In this document: piece after piece, positions 11,041 to 22,781 of the stretch
Position numbering within the stretch: the first letter of the stretch is position 1
How the letters are laid out: every line of letters starts with the position of its first letter
From: Prorocentrum cordatum
Taxonomy: Eukaryota; Sar; Dinophyceae; Prorocentrales; Prorocentraceae
Assembly (NCBI GenBank): GCA_963575745.1
Contig: CAUYUJ010019260.1
Coordinates: forward strand, 28,501-92,500
Direction: 5' to 3'
DNA: 64,000 nucleotides
Position numbers and translations under genes: made by a program
Notes under the pieces: model-generated
What the model was told of the DNA's origin: nothing
The model's input: the letters and a program-made list of their open reading frames with translations, nothing else
The model's database searches: none

Positions 11041-12199
11041 AGTTTCAGCCCCAGGCGCACGGTCTGCGACTACCCGCCAGGATAGCCAGGCAGCCAGGGC
11101 AGCTACCAAAGAGTGCCGCGCCTGTAGCAGCACCGCAGCCCGCCAACCAGAGCCCCCCCCAGGGGTGCCGCGTCCCCGTGCCCCCTGGGCACCGACCCCC
11201 TGTCCGGGCCCTCCGAGGCGCGGCCAGCCAGAGGACTTTTTACGATTGGGGCGCGGGCCGCGGCCTCCTGCGGGGGGGCGAGGTGGCCCCGCGGCCGTCG
11301 CCGCGCCACGGCGGCCTCTCGGCTCGGCGGGGGGGTCTGGGGACGGCGGCGGTGCCGCGTGGGACGCCGGGCGAGACGCGCGACGCCGCCGACGCCCCCC
11401 GCTAGCCGCCCAGTCGGGGCGCCCAGTGGAGAGCACTTGCGGCGGCCACGCCGCATGGGTCGGGCGGCGAAGGCGCGGGCGTCTGGACACCGCGGGCGGC
11501 GCCGCCGCCGCAGACAAAATGGGGAGAAAGCGGAGAAGCGAGGACAGCGCTAGGAGACGCGCGGTCGTGCCATGCGGCGCGATAGAATAGGGGTCGGTCG
11601 GGCAGCCGCGCGGGCCGAATGCCGGCCAGCTGGGCGCAACGCAGCTGGCGAGATGTTGGCGGAGCCGAGCTGGCGGCGCGAGGCTGCCTTAGGTGGCGAA
11701 GTCGGCGATGGCATTGGGCGCGCCTGGGGGCGCGCGGGGCATGCCGCGTGTCGCAAGAATGGGCCGCAGAAAGAAGCTAGGCACCGAACCCGGCTGAGCC
11801 GCATGGGTGATATGCAACGGATATCGGCAACGACGTTGCTGGGCGGGGGGGGGGGGGGGGCAGGGGGGGGGCGGCGAGCATGGGCAGCGACGTCAGGGTG
11901 GGGGGGGGCGCCGACGGCCGACTCCGCGGCCAGAGCGGAAAGGCGCGGGCAGGTTGAGAGCATCAGAACACGAATTTCCCCAATGATAAGCGACAAAGGC
12001 CGAAGCTCCGGTGGGGATTCATGCGCCCGGCCGTAGCGCGATGTTGCCTCCGTGCGCTCTGTCGGGTTACCCGTTCTGGAAAGATATTCAGTGGTCTGTA
12101 GATGGGTGGGGGCCTCGGGCGCGCGGGCGCGCGCGGGCGCGCGCGTGCACTCCGCGCGCGGCGCGCGCGCCGCGCGTGCCGCGCGCGCGTGCTCACGTG
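11041..12199. other. GC-rich DNA with one extra copy of the module's 3' block
   Basis: A block at 11513-11600 (GACAAAATGGGG...GGAGACGCGCGGTCGTGCC) matches 12806-12892 closely. Homopolymer G runs lie at 11845-11875. Long arginine/proline-rich open frames on both strands reflect base composition; none carries a domain. Confidence 0.5.
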
Positions 12200-12910
12200 C
12201 ACTTGCGCTTTTATAGTCGGTGGTGCAGAGGGCCCGGGAACGCGGGCAGCAGATGGAAGCGCCAACTGCGATCGAGCGTCGCCGGAGGCGCTGCGCACGA
12301 AACGTCGGGCGCTGAAGAGTGCAACAATCGGTGTGTGAAAGAGGAACCGTAAGTTCATGTAAACCGTGCAGCGGCCAGGATTTGGAGGGGGCTACTCAAT
12401 TCGAAGTAAACTGAAGCGCGAGCAGTCTGGCGCGAATGTTTCGGTCATTGAATCGCCAAAGCACGGTGTTGGATAATCAAGTACTGCAAAAACTAAGACG
12501 GCTGCCAGACCTGCCAATGGGTGAAATGAAACGCTGGCCCAGTGCGGCCCGACAAGTCATGGGTAGGTGTGAACCGACGAATTGGCAAATCGCGCCTGGC
12601 GCGGGGAGTCAGACGCCCAGCCAGACGCCCGCTGGCACTGCCGAGCGAAGGAGCAGCCAACCCGACCGTGGGTCAGGCGCTCGCGATGCCGCGCGCAGAA
12701 ACGAAAAACAAACCCTGCGCGAGAGGTCAGCCGCGGCGACGCCGTGCCTGTGTAGCGCCGCCGACGAGCGGAATGTCGACCACTCAACCGCCGCCGCCGT
12801 CGCAGACAACATGGGGGGGGGCGAAGAGAGAAGTGCCCGCGCGAGGAGACGCGCGGTCGTGTCATGCCCTCGCGACAGAGATCGGTCAACAATGTTGGCC
12901 TGTCCTATCA
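12200..12910. repeat. Diverged duplicated module, copy 2
   Basis: Carries TTATAGTCGGTGGTGCAGAG near 12211, AGATGGAAGC, TGCGATCGAGCG, AAACCGTGCAGCG, TTGAATCGCCAAAGCACGG and GGAGACGCGCGGTCGTGTC, collinear with 10325-11040. The start of a third copy lies at 14236-14310, directly after the purine-pyrimidine tract. Confidence 0.65.
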
Positions 12911-12954
12911 GACGCCAGAACCCCCGTGGCTGGGCAAACTACAGCTGACCAGGT

Positions 12955-14260
12955 TACGCGTCGCAGACGCGTGCGCGCGCGTGCGCCCCCCCATCCCTCG
13001 CGCGCGCGCGTCCGCGCCCGCGCGCGCGCCCGTGCGCGTCCACGCGCCCGCGCACCCACGCGCGCCCGCGCGCGCCCATGCGCGCGCGCGCCCACGCGCC
13101 CGCGCACCCACGCGCCCGCGCGCCAACGCGCCCGCGCACCACCCACCCACCCACCACGCACCGCGCAGTCACGCACCAACACGCCCGTGCACCCACGCAC
13201 CCGCGCACTCACTCGCCTTCGCGCTCACGCACCCGCGCGCCCACGCCCCCGCAGACGCGCGCACCCGCGCCCGCGCGCTCGCGCGCAACCACGCACCCGC
13301 GCACCCACGCACCCGCGCACCCGCGCGCCCGCGCGCCCGCGCACCCCCGCCCCCCGCCCCCGCACACCCACGCGCCCACGACACCACGCACCCACACGCA
13401 CTGGCACATCTACACGTCCACGCGTCCACACATCCACGCCCGCGCCCGCCCCGCACGCGCGCGCCCGCCCACGCGCGCCCGCGCGCAAGCATGACCACGC
13501 ACACACACACGCACACACTCACACACACGCACGCGCTCGCACGCGCGTTCGCACGCTCACGCTCACGCGCACGCGCGCGCACGCACGCGCACGCGCATAC
13601 GCGCACTCACACGCACGCGCTCACGAACTCCCACGCGCATACGCACACATACACATACATGCATATACACGCACGCGCGCACGCACGCACACACGCAAAC
13701 ACGCATGTACGCAAATAGTTGCACATTTACACGCTCACACACTTACACGCGTACTCACTTACACACGTAGAAGCTTATTCACTTGCGCACTCACACACTT
13801 ACACACACTCCCACAGTCACACTCGCACGCTTACGCACGTACACGCGTACACACGTACACACACTGACACACGTACGCACTTGCACAATACACACTTACG
13901 CACGTACGCTCCTATAGGTTTACACTTCTAGACACTTACATACCTACACGCTTACACACGTATGCACGTACACACACGTTCACATTTACGTACTTGCGCA
14001 CCTACACACTCCCGCACTCACGCAGTCGCGCACTCACGCACTTTCACACCTACACGTTTTCGCACTTCCGATGTTACGCACGTGCGCACTGACACTTACG
14101 CACGCCCACACCTATAGCATTCACACATCTACACGTGCACGCCCACCCACACTTAGACACTTACACACTCACACACCACACGCAACAACACACAACATAC
14201 ACAGCACACACACACACACACCAGTACAGTTAGCACACGCACGCACGCACACGCGCACTT
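12955..14260. repeat. Long alternating purine-pyrimidine tract (CG- to CA-rich)
   Basis: About 1.3 kb of mostly alternating bases. The left third is CG-rich (CGCGCGCGCC...), the middle shifts to CACGCA and ACACGC, and the right third is TACACACG-like with increasing T. Reading frames of several hundred codons on both strands (Ala/Arg/His/Pro or Gly/Val/Cys) exist only because of this composition. Alternating CG/CA DNA is the classical sequence type that can adopt left-handed Z-DNA. Confidence 0.85.
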
Positions 14261-14310
14261 TAACATCAGCGGTGCAGAGGGTCCTCAGGCGCGGGTAGCA
14301 GACGCCCGCG
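14236..14310. repeat. Partial third copy of the 10.3/12.2-kb module start
   Basis: CACTTTAACATCAGCGGTGC, AGAGGGTCCTCAGGCGCGGG and TAGCAGA align with the beginning of copies 1 and 2; similarity then stops. Confidence 0.5.
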
Positions 14311-14649
14311 CGCCCGCACACACACACGCACACCCTGGGCGCACGAGTTCCGCGACTCCTTTGTTGTCTGTCTGCGCCCACGGGTAGGCGCAAGGGGATC
14401 TCCCAGTATTTCCCCCGTGGGTTCGACGGGACATTCGCAGGGGGTCGGCCGCATCTGTGCTGAGCTTGACGTATATCTGCTCGTGGCTGGGCTCCCGGTC
14501 GGCATGCGCAGCAGCCTGCCGAGTGCGCAAGTTCGGCGGTGAACACGGGAAACGTGTCCATCTTTTGCCTGGCTGAGGGCATTACGCTCGCCGCGAACGC
14601 ACCAATTCATGCCCCGAATTTCCACTGAAGGCAGCTCGCAACGGATCGT
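14311..14649. other. No gene recognised
   Basis: Open frames on the minus strand (about 14169-14625) continue the direction of the LINE-like relic to the right, but no domain was recognised in them. Confidence 0.3.
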
Positions 14650-15830
14650 TCACTGGCCACGCCGGCTAGTGTGCAAGTCCACATTCGCTTGTGAGGGGAT
14701 CGTGGAATTGCTGTAAGCGTCTCCCACCATGATGCGGGTCGGTACGACCTGGCAACCCCTAAGCAAGGAACATTCGCCTCCCATGCAGCCCTGGATCTGT
14801 AGCCACGCCGACTGGTGCCCAGTTTTGATTATCTTGTCGTGAATGCGCAGCATGCCCGAGCGCCGCGTCCACTCTGAAGTGAGCGTCGAGGTCCTGCAGT
14901 TGTACGCGCACGGGCCTCTGTATGGCCGCCACTTCAGTCGCAGGAGACGGCAGATCAGTTAGAGTTCCCATGTGCGAAGTTCGCGTAACAGAGTTGGCGT
15001 CAGGTGCCAACCGCCCGCATTGTAGACAGCCACCGCTGTATTTGACTCGCGCGAATCCGGCAGTCGTTGAGGGATCGGCAACGACAGATTGCTTCTGGTG
15101 TTTGTAAAGTGCCCCTCCAATCACGCCATAGTGAAAGGTTCGCTCGTGGACGTGGTGCTGGCGTTGTCCAACAAAGCGCCGAGTAACACGATTGCATCCT
15201 CGCGCTGGTAGATCAGTTTTTATCATCCGTCCCCAGATGGCTGCAGGTCGTCGGTTGGGTGGTCAACGCATATTGATGTGATGTTCTCCAACCAGTCCAG
15301 CTTCCAGTCAAATGTCTGGGGCCCGTCTTGTCTTCTGTGCATCCCGCAACCGGTGTCGACGTATTGATTCTTTTTCTGAATCGTTCCAATCGTGCTTGAG
15401 GATATGGCGATTTTGTCGCCCAGACGACGCGGTCGAAGGTGACGCTCTCGTCTCTGGAGTCTGGCAAGACTCCGTTGTTGGGGAGCTTGATTCCCAACCC
15501 ACGCTGAGACCACGCTCTGACCAATGGCTCCAAGATATAGTCAACGAGCGCTCGCCATGCATACGGGATTCCCGCGCTGCCTTGTTTTCCACTTTTGCAT
15601 AACGAGAATTGTCAGGCTCGCTCGGCTTCACGTATTTTGATGTTTGCATCAAGTGCAGGAAGCTCCAGAAGATGAAATGCCACGGTTTGCCTTCTGACCC
15701 TCTTGCTAATGATGAATCTTGAACCCACACATGCAGATTTCGCTTTCCCCACGGACAATCTAAAATATGGAGTCTTCACTCCCACTGTCGTCATTTTGAA
15801 TTTGAGCATCTTGTGGATGTGACCAGGAGT
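14650..15830 (-). pseudogene. Possible LINE reverse-transcriptase relic
   Basis: Reading the minus strand, three frames in turn give HFIFWSFLHL, then DYILEPLVRAWSQRGLGIKL and ESVTFDRVVWA, then a frameshift and DKIAISSSTIGTIQKKNQ. This resembles the part of a non-LTR reverse transcriptase running from the helix after the first catalytic block (L-x-P-L-x-x-x-W-x-x-x-G-x-G) to the F/Y-A-D-D catalytic turn. The DD pair itself is broken by the frameshift near 15415. The downstream piece (14759-15226) is open but not recognisable. It could be a decayed LINE or a chance resemblance. Confidence 0.35.
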
Positions 15831-16500
15831 AATTCACGGTGAACGTCAGCGTGGTTGCTGTCGAAATCCTCGGATATACCCGCTTTCAGTCCCGCCCAGC
15901 CGTGGATGGCATCACAAAACTATAACTTCTGACCCATTCCATCGAAGGTGTCGTTGGCGGCCCTCCTTCGTGATATAGCTTTCCAGCGCGCATCTGGGTA
16001 TCGGGCTGTTTCCCCGTGTCCCCGAAGCGCCCGCTGCCGAAGACACGAGCTTCTCGCAAGCGCTCACCCCGATCATAAGATATGCGCCCATTCATTCTGA
16101 AACTTGGTGTTGTCGACGCTTTCCGCCCTCTCGACGACGTAAGAGTGCAGATTTGGTGTTTGGGATGTAGTTTCCGCACAGACCGCAACATTGTTCAACA
16201 TATCACAATGGCGCTGGTGGTGCGTATTTGAGCAGAAACGAACGAAATGATTCTAGCTGCTGTCGCACTTGCCTTCGCGCTCCTTGAGAGCCCGTGCGAG
16301 CAGCGTCCACTCCAGTCCGTGCGTTCTTCTCGCGCCTGTCCCCGATTGGCCTAGGTGGGGGCGTTCATGAAGCTTCCTCGCCAGAGAAGCTTGATCAAGC
16401 GGGCCCAATAGGAGTCGATGGTCCTGCCCGTGATTTAGGTCGCTGATAGGGGTGCGAATACAATTGCGCTTTTGGTCAGAGGGTACCCTTCAGGGCTACT
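15831..16500. other. No gene recognised
   Basis: Only short open frames on both strands. Confidence 0.4.
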
Positions 16501-16720
16501 ATTTCTACTCCTCTGGTTCAATTCGATTCGATCTTGACCAATTCCGATTACGATTCGATTCGATTTCGGATTCGTATTTGGATTCGGTTTCTCAATGCAG
16601 GTCTTACTAGCCTGCCGATTTTCGCCGATTCAACTTCTCCCGACTTGTCTTTCGATTACCGCCGATCCGATTGATGTCGATCGCCGATCCGACATCGATG
16701 CGATTCTGGGCTCTCCTGAC
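16501..16720. repeat. ATTCGATTCGAT-type degenerate repeat
   Basis: Irregular repetition of TTCGAT/CCGATT words, fading into CGCCGATCCGAT to the right. A similar CCGAT-word repeat lies near the right edge of the window (63440-63760). Confidence 0.5.
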
Positions 16721-17329
16721 CCTCCTTCAGAGTCGTCGAAAGCCCACTGGTCGGCGAGTGCTGGCCACATATTCACAAGAAACCGGCCCAGCCGATCCGA
16801 TCCTTCGCCCGTTTGGGGCGGCCGCGTGAAATATCCGTTGCGGCCCGCGGGCCCTGGAAGAGCGCACAGACCTCCGTCGTGGCCCTCGGGCCAACGTGGC
16901 TCGAAGGAGCGGACGAGGACGGATTCCAGGAGGGGCCCCAAGGCGCGCCGCTTCCGAGCGGGCTCTGGCGGGGTGTGGGGCGAGGGGGGGCCTTCTTCTT
17001 TTTCGGGCAACGTCAGGGGTGGATGGGCTCAGGGGGGGGTGCATCGACCCCCACTCGCCCACCCATCGCCGATAGGGGATCAGAGGGCCCGATCTCCCAC
17101 CCCGCCCAGGACCGTGCGGATTCGCTATTGGGGGCCTCAGGCCGATCTTTCCCAGCTCGATGTTTCCCCCCCTGAGCCGGTGTCCCCCCCCGGCGTTCCC
17201 CCGCATTCGCACAAGGGCAGGGGACTTCTCGAAGTCCTTCCCAGAAGCGTCCAGGCCGTTCAAGGAGTCGGCGTACGTCGGACGGCGCCAAGCATGTGCC
17301 GGCGGCGAGCCTGAGGGGGAAATGAGAAG
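16721..17329. other. No gene recognised
   Basis: GC-rich, with long open frames in both directions. Proline/glycine/arginine-rich readings without a domain. Confidence 0.35.
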
Positions 17330-17485
17330 GAGAATGCCTTCTTAGAAGGCTCGGAAGCCCCCCGGCCTCTGAGAAGTTTTCCAAGCCTTCCCCGAATACA
17401 CAAACAACTTTTCAGAAGGCGCGAAGGCTCCTGAGAAGTCCCGACGCCTTCTGAGAAGGCCTTCTCCTTCTCACTCCCCCCCGTC
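17330..17485. repeat. Dispersed repeat with two GCCTTCTNAGAAGGC palindromes
   Basis: Palindromes GCCTTCTTAGAAGGC (17336-17350) and GCCTTCTGAGAAGGC (17446-17460) flank a segment matching the 2915-3040 repeat, including CAGAAGGCGCGAAGGCTCCTG and ACACAAACAACTTTTC. Confidence 0.7.
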
Positions 17486-17889
17486 GCTAGCCGCCGACAA
17501 TGTACCAGACCAGTCCGGTGGTCGCTTCCGCGCGCGCTGGCACACGCGGCGGCGTGTGTCAACTTGGTCTTGGTACACGAACGGCGCAGTCCAAGAAGAG
17601 CGGTATCATTCTTTTTGTTCCCGCCGTTGGGGGTGCCCGTCCCAGGAAAGCTGGAGAGCTCATGCCCCCACGTGTCGCCGCAGTGGTCCAGACTTTCCAG
17701 CTGTCTCGCTCACTCGCACCCGCCCTCCCACTAGTTACATAAGTAGCACCCGATTCTCAGCACAGATAGGGGCGGCCATCGACAACCATCGGGAACCAAT
17801 GCAGACGGCAGCCAGGTGCGCGAAGCCCTCGAGGTGCGCCGCACGTGCCAGTTGCAACACGCGCTTCAAAAGAGCCAGATTGGGCAATC
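17486..17889. other. No gene recognised
   Basis: Left flank of the short tandem repeat and minisatellite. Open frames are short. Confidence 0.35.
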
Positions 17890-18156
17890 TGTCGACCCCC
17901 CTACCACCCCTGTCAAAAACCATTGCAAAGTGACGGCGGGCTTGCAAGCATTGTGTTTTGCTTGTGGGCGGACACCCGCAATCATTTTGCATTTGTTTTT
18001 TCACAGGGGTGGTGGGTTTGTACGCAGCAGGCAGTACGCCGCCCTCCATGCCGTCCCTGGCAAAGTTAACTCTGTGCATTTTTTGCTGACAGGGATGCTG
18101 GGCCTGCACGCAGCAGGCAACATGCCGCCCCCCGGCCGTCCCTGTCAAACATTAGC
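17890..18156. repeat. ~90-bp tandem pair bordering the minisatellite
   Basis: Two units (about 17982-18070 and 18073-18156), each with TGCATTTTTT/TGACAGGG, GTACGCAGCAGGC or GCACGCAGCAGGC, a CATGCCG-like segment and CCGTCCCTGTCAAA. The end of a preceding unit is at 17890-17935. A related end segment (GCCGTCCCTGCAAAAAACCA) lies at 21243-21285, just beyond the right end of the 77-bp array. Confidence 0.6.
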
Positions 18157-18204
18157 CTGGCGAAGGACCCAACCAGATGCAAATGTGAGTACCGCAGTTG
18201 TGAA

Positions 18205-21045
18205 TATCGTCCTCGGTGGAGCTCCTTATGGGGCCACGAATTGTGTGAGGGGCCTGCCACAGTGGTGGTGGGGAACCGCATGCGGGCACCCCCACTGGAG
18301 CCTTCGGTGGAGCTCCCCGTGGGGCCACGAAACGCTGCCCTGGGTGGGGGAACCGCATGCGGGCACCCACACTGGGGCCTACGGTGGAGCTCCCTGTGGG
18401 GCCACGAAACGCTGCCCTGGGTGGGGGAACCGCATGCGGGCACCACCGCTGGGGCCTGCGGTGGAGCTCCCTATGGGGCCACGAAGCGCTGCCCTGGGTG
18501 GGGGAACCGCATGCGGGCCACCCCCACATGGGGCCTGCGGTGGAGCTCCCTGTGGGGCCACGAAACGCTGCCCTGGGTGGGGGAACCGCATGCGGGCACC
18601 CTCACTGGGGCCTTCGGTGGAGCTCCCTGTGGGGCCACGAAGCGCTGCCCTGGGTGGGGGAACCGCATGCGGGCACCACCGCTGGGGCCTGCGGTGGAGC
18701 TCCCTATGGGGCCACGAAGCGCTGCCCTGGGTGGGGGAACCGCATGCGGGCCACCCCCACATGGGGCCTGCGGTGGAGCTCCCTGTGGGGCCACGAAACG
18801 CTGCCCTGGGTGGGGGAACCGCATGCGGGCACCCTCACTGGGGCCTTCGGTGGAGCTCCCTGTGGGGCCACGAAGCGCTGCCCTGGGTGGGGGAACCGCA
18901 TGCGGGCACCACCGCTGGGGCCTGCGGTGGAGCTCCCTATGGGGCCACGAAGCGCTGCCCTGGGTGGGGGAACCGCATGCGCCCCCCCCTCGCTGGGGCC
19001 TGCGGTGGAGCTCCCTGTGAGGCTGCGATACGCTGCCCTGGGTGGGTCAACCGCATGCGGGCACCCCCACTGGGGCCTGCGGTGGAGCTCCCTGTGGGGC
19101 CACGAAGCGCTGCCCTGGGTGGGGGAACCGCATGCGGGCCACCCCCACTGGGGCCTTCGGTGAAGCTCCCTGTGGGGCCACGAAGCGCTGCCCTGGGTGG
19201 GGGAACCGCATGCGGGCACCCTCACTGGGGCCTACGGTTGAGCTCCCTATGGGGCCACGAAGCGCTGCCCTGGGCGCGGGAACCGCATGCGGGCCACCCT
19301 CTGGGGCCTTTGGTGGAGCTCCCTGTGGGGCCACGAAACTTTGCCCTGGGTGGGGGAACCGCATGCGGACCCCCCCCAATGGGGCCTTCGGTGGAGCTCC
19401 TGTGGGGCCACGAAACGCAGCCCTGGGTGGGGGAACCGCATGCGGGCACCCCCACTGGGGCCTTCGGTGGAGCTCCCTGTGAGGCCGCGATGCGCTGCCC
19501 TGGGTGGGGGAACCGCATGCGGGCACCCCCACTGAGGCCTACGGTGGAGCTCCCTGTGGGGCCACGAAGCGTTGCCCTGGGTGGGGGAACCGCATGCGGG
19601 CACCACCGCTGGGGCTTGCGGTGGAGCTCCCTATGAGGCCACGAGGCGCTGCCCTGGGTGGGGGAACCGCATGCTGGCCACCCCCACTGGGGCCTGCGGT
19701 GGAGCTCCCTGTGGGGCCACGAAACGCTGCCCTGGGTGGGGGAACCGCATGCGGGCACCCTCACTGGGGCCTACGGTGGAGCTCCCTGTGGGGCCACGAA
19801 ACGCTGCCCTGGGTGGGGGAACCGCATGCGGGCACCACCGCTGGGGCCTGCGGTGGAGCTCCTGTGGGGCCACGAAACGCTGCCCTGGGTGGGGGAACCG
19901 CATGCGGCCCCACCCGCTGGGGTCTGCGGTGGAGCTCCCTGTGAGGCTGCGATACACGCTGCCCTGGGTGGAGGAACCGCATGCTGGCACCCCCACTGGG
20001 GCCTACGGTGGAGCTCCCTGTGGGGCCACGAAACGTTGCCCTGGGTGGGTGACCCCACCCCTCTGGGGCCTTTGGTGGAGCTCCCTGTGGGGCCACGAAG
20101 CGTTGCCCTGGGTGGGGGAACCGCATGCGGTGAAGCTCCCTGTGGGGCCACGAAACTCTGCCCTGGGTGGGGGAACCGCACGCGGGCACTCCCACTGGGG
20201 CCTTCGGTGGAGCTCCCTACGGGGCCACGAAGCGCGGCCCTGGGCGCGGGAACCGCATGCGGGCACCCCTACTGGGGCCTGCGGTGGAGCTCCCTGTGGG
20301 GCCACGAAGCGCTGCCCTGGGTGGGGGAACCGCATGCGGGCACCCCCACGCTGCCCTTTGGGTGGGGGAACCGCATGCGGGCACCCCCACTGGGGCCTTC
20401 GGTGGAGCTCCCTATGGGGCCACGAAGCGCTGCCCTGGGGGGGGGAACCGCATGCGGGCACCCCCACTGGGGCCTTCGGTGGAGCTCCCTATGGGGCCAC
20501 GAAACGCTGCCCTGGGTGGGGGAACCGCATGCGGGCACCCCCACTGGGGCCTTCGGTGGAGCTCCCTACGGGGCCACGAAACGCTGCCCTGGGTGGGGGA
20601 ACCGCATGCGGGCACCCCCACTGGGGCCTTCGGTGGAGCTCCCTATGGGGCTACGAAGCGCTGCCCTGGGTGGGGGAACCGCATGCGGGCACCCCCACTG
20701 GGGCCTTCGGTGGAGCTCCCTATGGGGCCACGAAACGCTGCCCTGGGTGGGGGAACCGCATGCGGGCACCCCCACTGGGGCCTTCGGTGGAGCTCCCTAT
20801 GGGGCTACGAAGCGCTGCCCTGGGTGGGGGAACCGCATGCGGGCACCCCCACTGGGGCCTTCGGTGGAGCTCCCTGTGGGGCCACGAAACGCTGCCCTGG
20901 GTGGGGGAACCGCATGCGGGCACCCCCACTGGGGCCTACGGTGGAGCTCCCTGTGGGGGCCACGAAGCGCTGCCCTGGGTGGGGGAACCGCATGCGGGCA
21001 CCCCTACTGGGGCCTTCGGTGGAGCTCCCTGTGGGGCCACTGGGG
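18205..21045. repeat. 77-bp minisatellite, ~37 units
   Basis: The unit runs from GGTGGAGCTCCCTGTGGGGC through CACGAAGCGCTGCCCTGGGT and GGGGGAACCGCATGCGGGCA to CCCCCACTGGGGCCTTC. Because 77 is not a multiple of 3, one strand shows the same three peptides in rotating order in all frames, giving open frames up to about 600 codons in both directions; these are not genes. Between 18441 and 19140 a higher-order unit of 233 bp repeats three times with no visible difference; between about 20385 and 20920 a two-unit alternation (CACGAAACG / TACGAAGCG) is present. Some units carry 1-2 base indels. Confidence 0.97.
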
Positions 21046-22740
21046 CCCACGGGGGGTGAGGAGGAGGGGGGGGGAGGATGAGAGGAAGGAAGGAAGGAAG
21101 GAACGCGGGGCGCTGTCACTTCAAAACGAGGACCCGACACCATAGGAAGGTTGCGAAGAAGTGCAAGGTGATCTTGTCGCGCCCACGCGTGATCCACACT
21201 GTGGCTCAGCGTGTACTTTCTACTGGTGTTTGCCGGCCCCCCCGCCGTCCCTGCAAAAAACCAATGCAGGGTGATCGCGGGGCGTCCGCACATGATCCAG
21301 ATTTGGGAGACTACCTCGGGAGGGGTCTGGGGACCGATTTTGAGCGGATTGGCCCTCGTCCCCCCTTGCGTTTGCTTTTTCTTGGGGCCCATCCAGCGCA
21401 GACCCTCCGTCCGCTTCTAAACAGTGGGATGTCTCCACCAGCGGAAGCTGATCCTTGATTTTGGTGCTGGTGTTAATCTGTCGGCCGCCTATGGAGCCCG
21501 AGTGTTGTCACCGTCGCCGAGATCCGGACCATCTTCCCTCGGTGGAGCGGTGGAGACAGCTTCCGCTCTTGGTGCTGGTGTCAACCTCCGAGCTTCCAAA
21601 TATTCGACCTTCGTGGAGGGGGGGGTGTCGAGGTAACGGCGGGAAGCGCAGAAGTCGGCGACCGCACGCCGCTGGTCCGCAGGGTGGCCACTCGCGAGTG
21701 GACGGAACCCAGGCAACGACGGGGCCCGCTCGGTCTGCGCGTGGCCGCCCTGCGAGCAGCCGCGAGTCGACGGGCGCACCGTGTCCGCCCGCACCGGTCC
21801 TGGCCAGGCGGCCGATCCTGGGCGCAGCATCGGGGTGTGCGCCGTCCCTGTCGAGCAAGGACGGGCGCATACACCGATCCAGGAGGGGCCTGGCCAGGAT
21901 CGATGATGTAGTTGGCGCCCTCCTACAGCTGGGGACGCACATCCAGAAGCCGAGTGCTTTTCTTCGGGCTGCCCTGGGTTTCTTCGCCCCCTACGGCAGC
22001 TGGAAGAGCTGCTGCGTGGAGGGTGCTTTGGGTCCCCCCCTCGCTTGCATCTCGCGCTTGCGGGCTTTCAGGGCTGGGCTTCTTGCGAGCGTTTCTTGCG
22101 GTCGCGTCCGCACTGAAGCGAGCCTGTCGCCTTTGCCTGGTGGCCCGCGGCCCTTCAGGGAGCCGCCGCTTGCTGCATGCGCCGTCCTGCCTGTGCGGGA
22201 TCAACGCTGCGCCCGTGCCGCCGCCGTGCCATCCTCGAGCCATAGTGGGTCACGGAGTTCCCAGGCGCGCGTTTAGGCCTTCTTTCTCTTGCGCTCCTTC
22301 CTCGTCTCCTCGCTGTTCGTCCCCTGGCATCCTCTCGTCGCGAAGAAATCACGACGGAAGGCTTTTGCTAATTTTCGGCATCAAGGGGGCCCTCACCAGG
22401 CCCTCACCAGTTCAGGATGAAAGCCGGTCTCGGGAATGGGTCTAGACCTCAGGGGAGCCATTTCGTGACGAAACCACGACGGGGATTTTTGGGTCGCCGT
22501 GGTAGTCGTGGATACGTCGGAAGGAGTGGGGCACGTCTGCGTCTTTCTTTTCGCTCTCCGAGGATTGTGTTTTCACCTCCGCCTTCAAGTGCTACTCTGG
22601 TTGGCGCCAGAGGGGGGCCATGGGGTGGGACCAGAGACAGATTGCAGGAGGTAGTTAGTTGGTCGGGCAGTGCTCGGGAAATACGTCGCGTCGTGTTTTG
22701 CAGAGCTGCAGGGACTGCGCTCTGACTAAGCTTCCGCGTC
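21046..22740. other. No gene recognised upstream of RPS5
   Basis: Holds a short GGAA run (21083-21100) and the relict repeat end at 21243-21285. The long frame at 21455-22276 has no recognisable domain. This is the presumed intergenic DNA 5' of RPS5; no TATA-like or other promoter could be supported. Confidence 0.35.
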
Positions 22741-22781
22741 TGTCTGCTTGCCTTCTTCTCGTCGACGCCGCACGAGGCAAT
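22741..22781 (+). promoter_or_regulatory. RPS5: Candidate spliced-leader trans-splicing acceptor of RPS5
   Basis: A pyrimidine-rich stretch (TGTCTGCTTGCCTTCTTCTC) is followed by an AG at 22775-22776, five bases upstream of the RPS5 ATG. Dinoflagellate nuclear mRNAs are known to receive a spliced leader at such an acceptor. The site is inferred from position alone. Confidence 0.35.

Noticed and set aside
12542-13867. 441-codon Arg/Ala/His/Thr-rich ORF
   Set aside because: Composition of the alternating purine-pyrimidine tract; no domain.
16595-17314. 240-codon Pro/Gly/Arg-rich ORF as a gene
   Set aside because: No domain, comparable open frames on the other strand, GC-rich composition.
18205-21045. 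CRISPR-like array
   Set aside because: The units are contiguous tandem copies without unique spacers, and the genome is eukaryotic.
17816-21145. Six-frame ORFs of 260-606 codons with W-S-S-L-W-G-H-like repeats
   Set aside because: They are rotating readings of the 77-bp minisatellite; no non-repeat protein sequence is attached.
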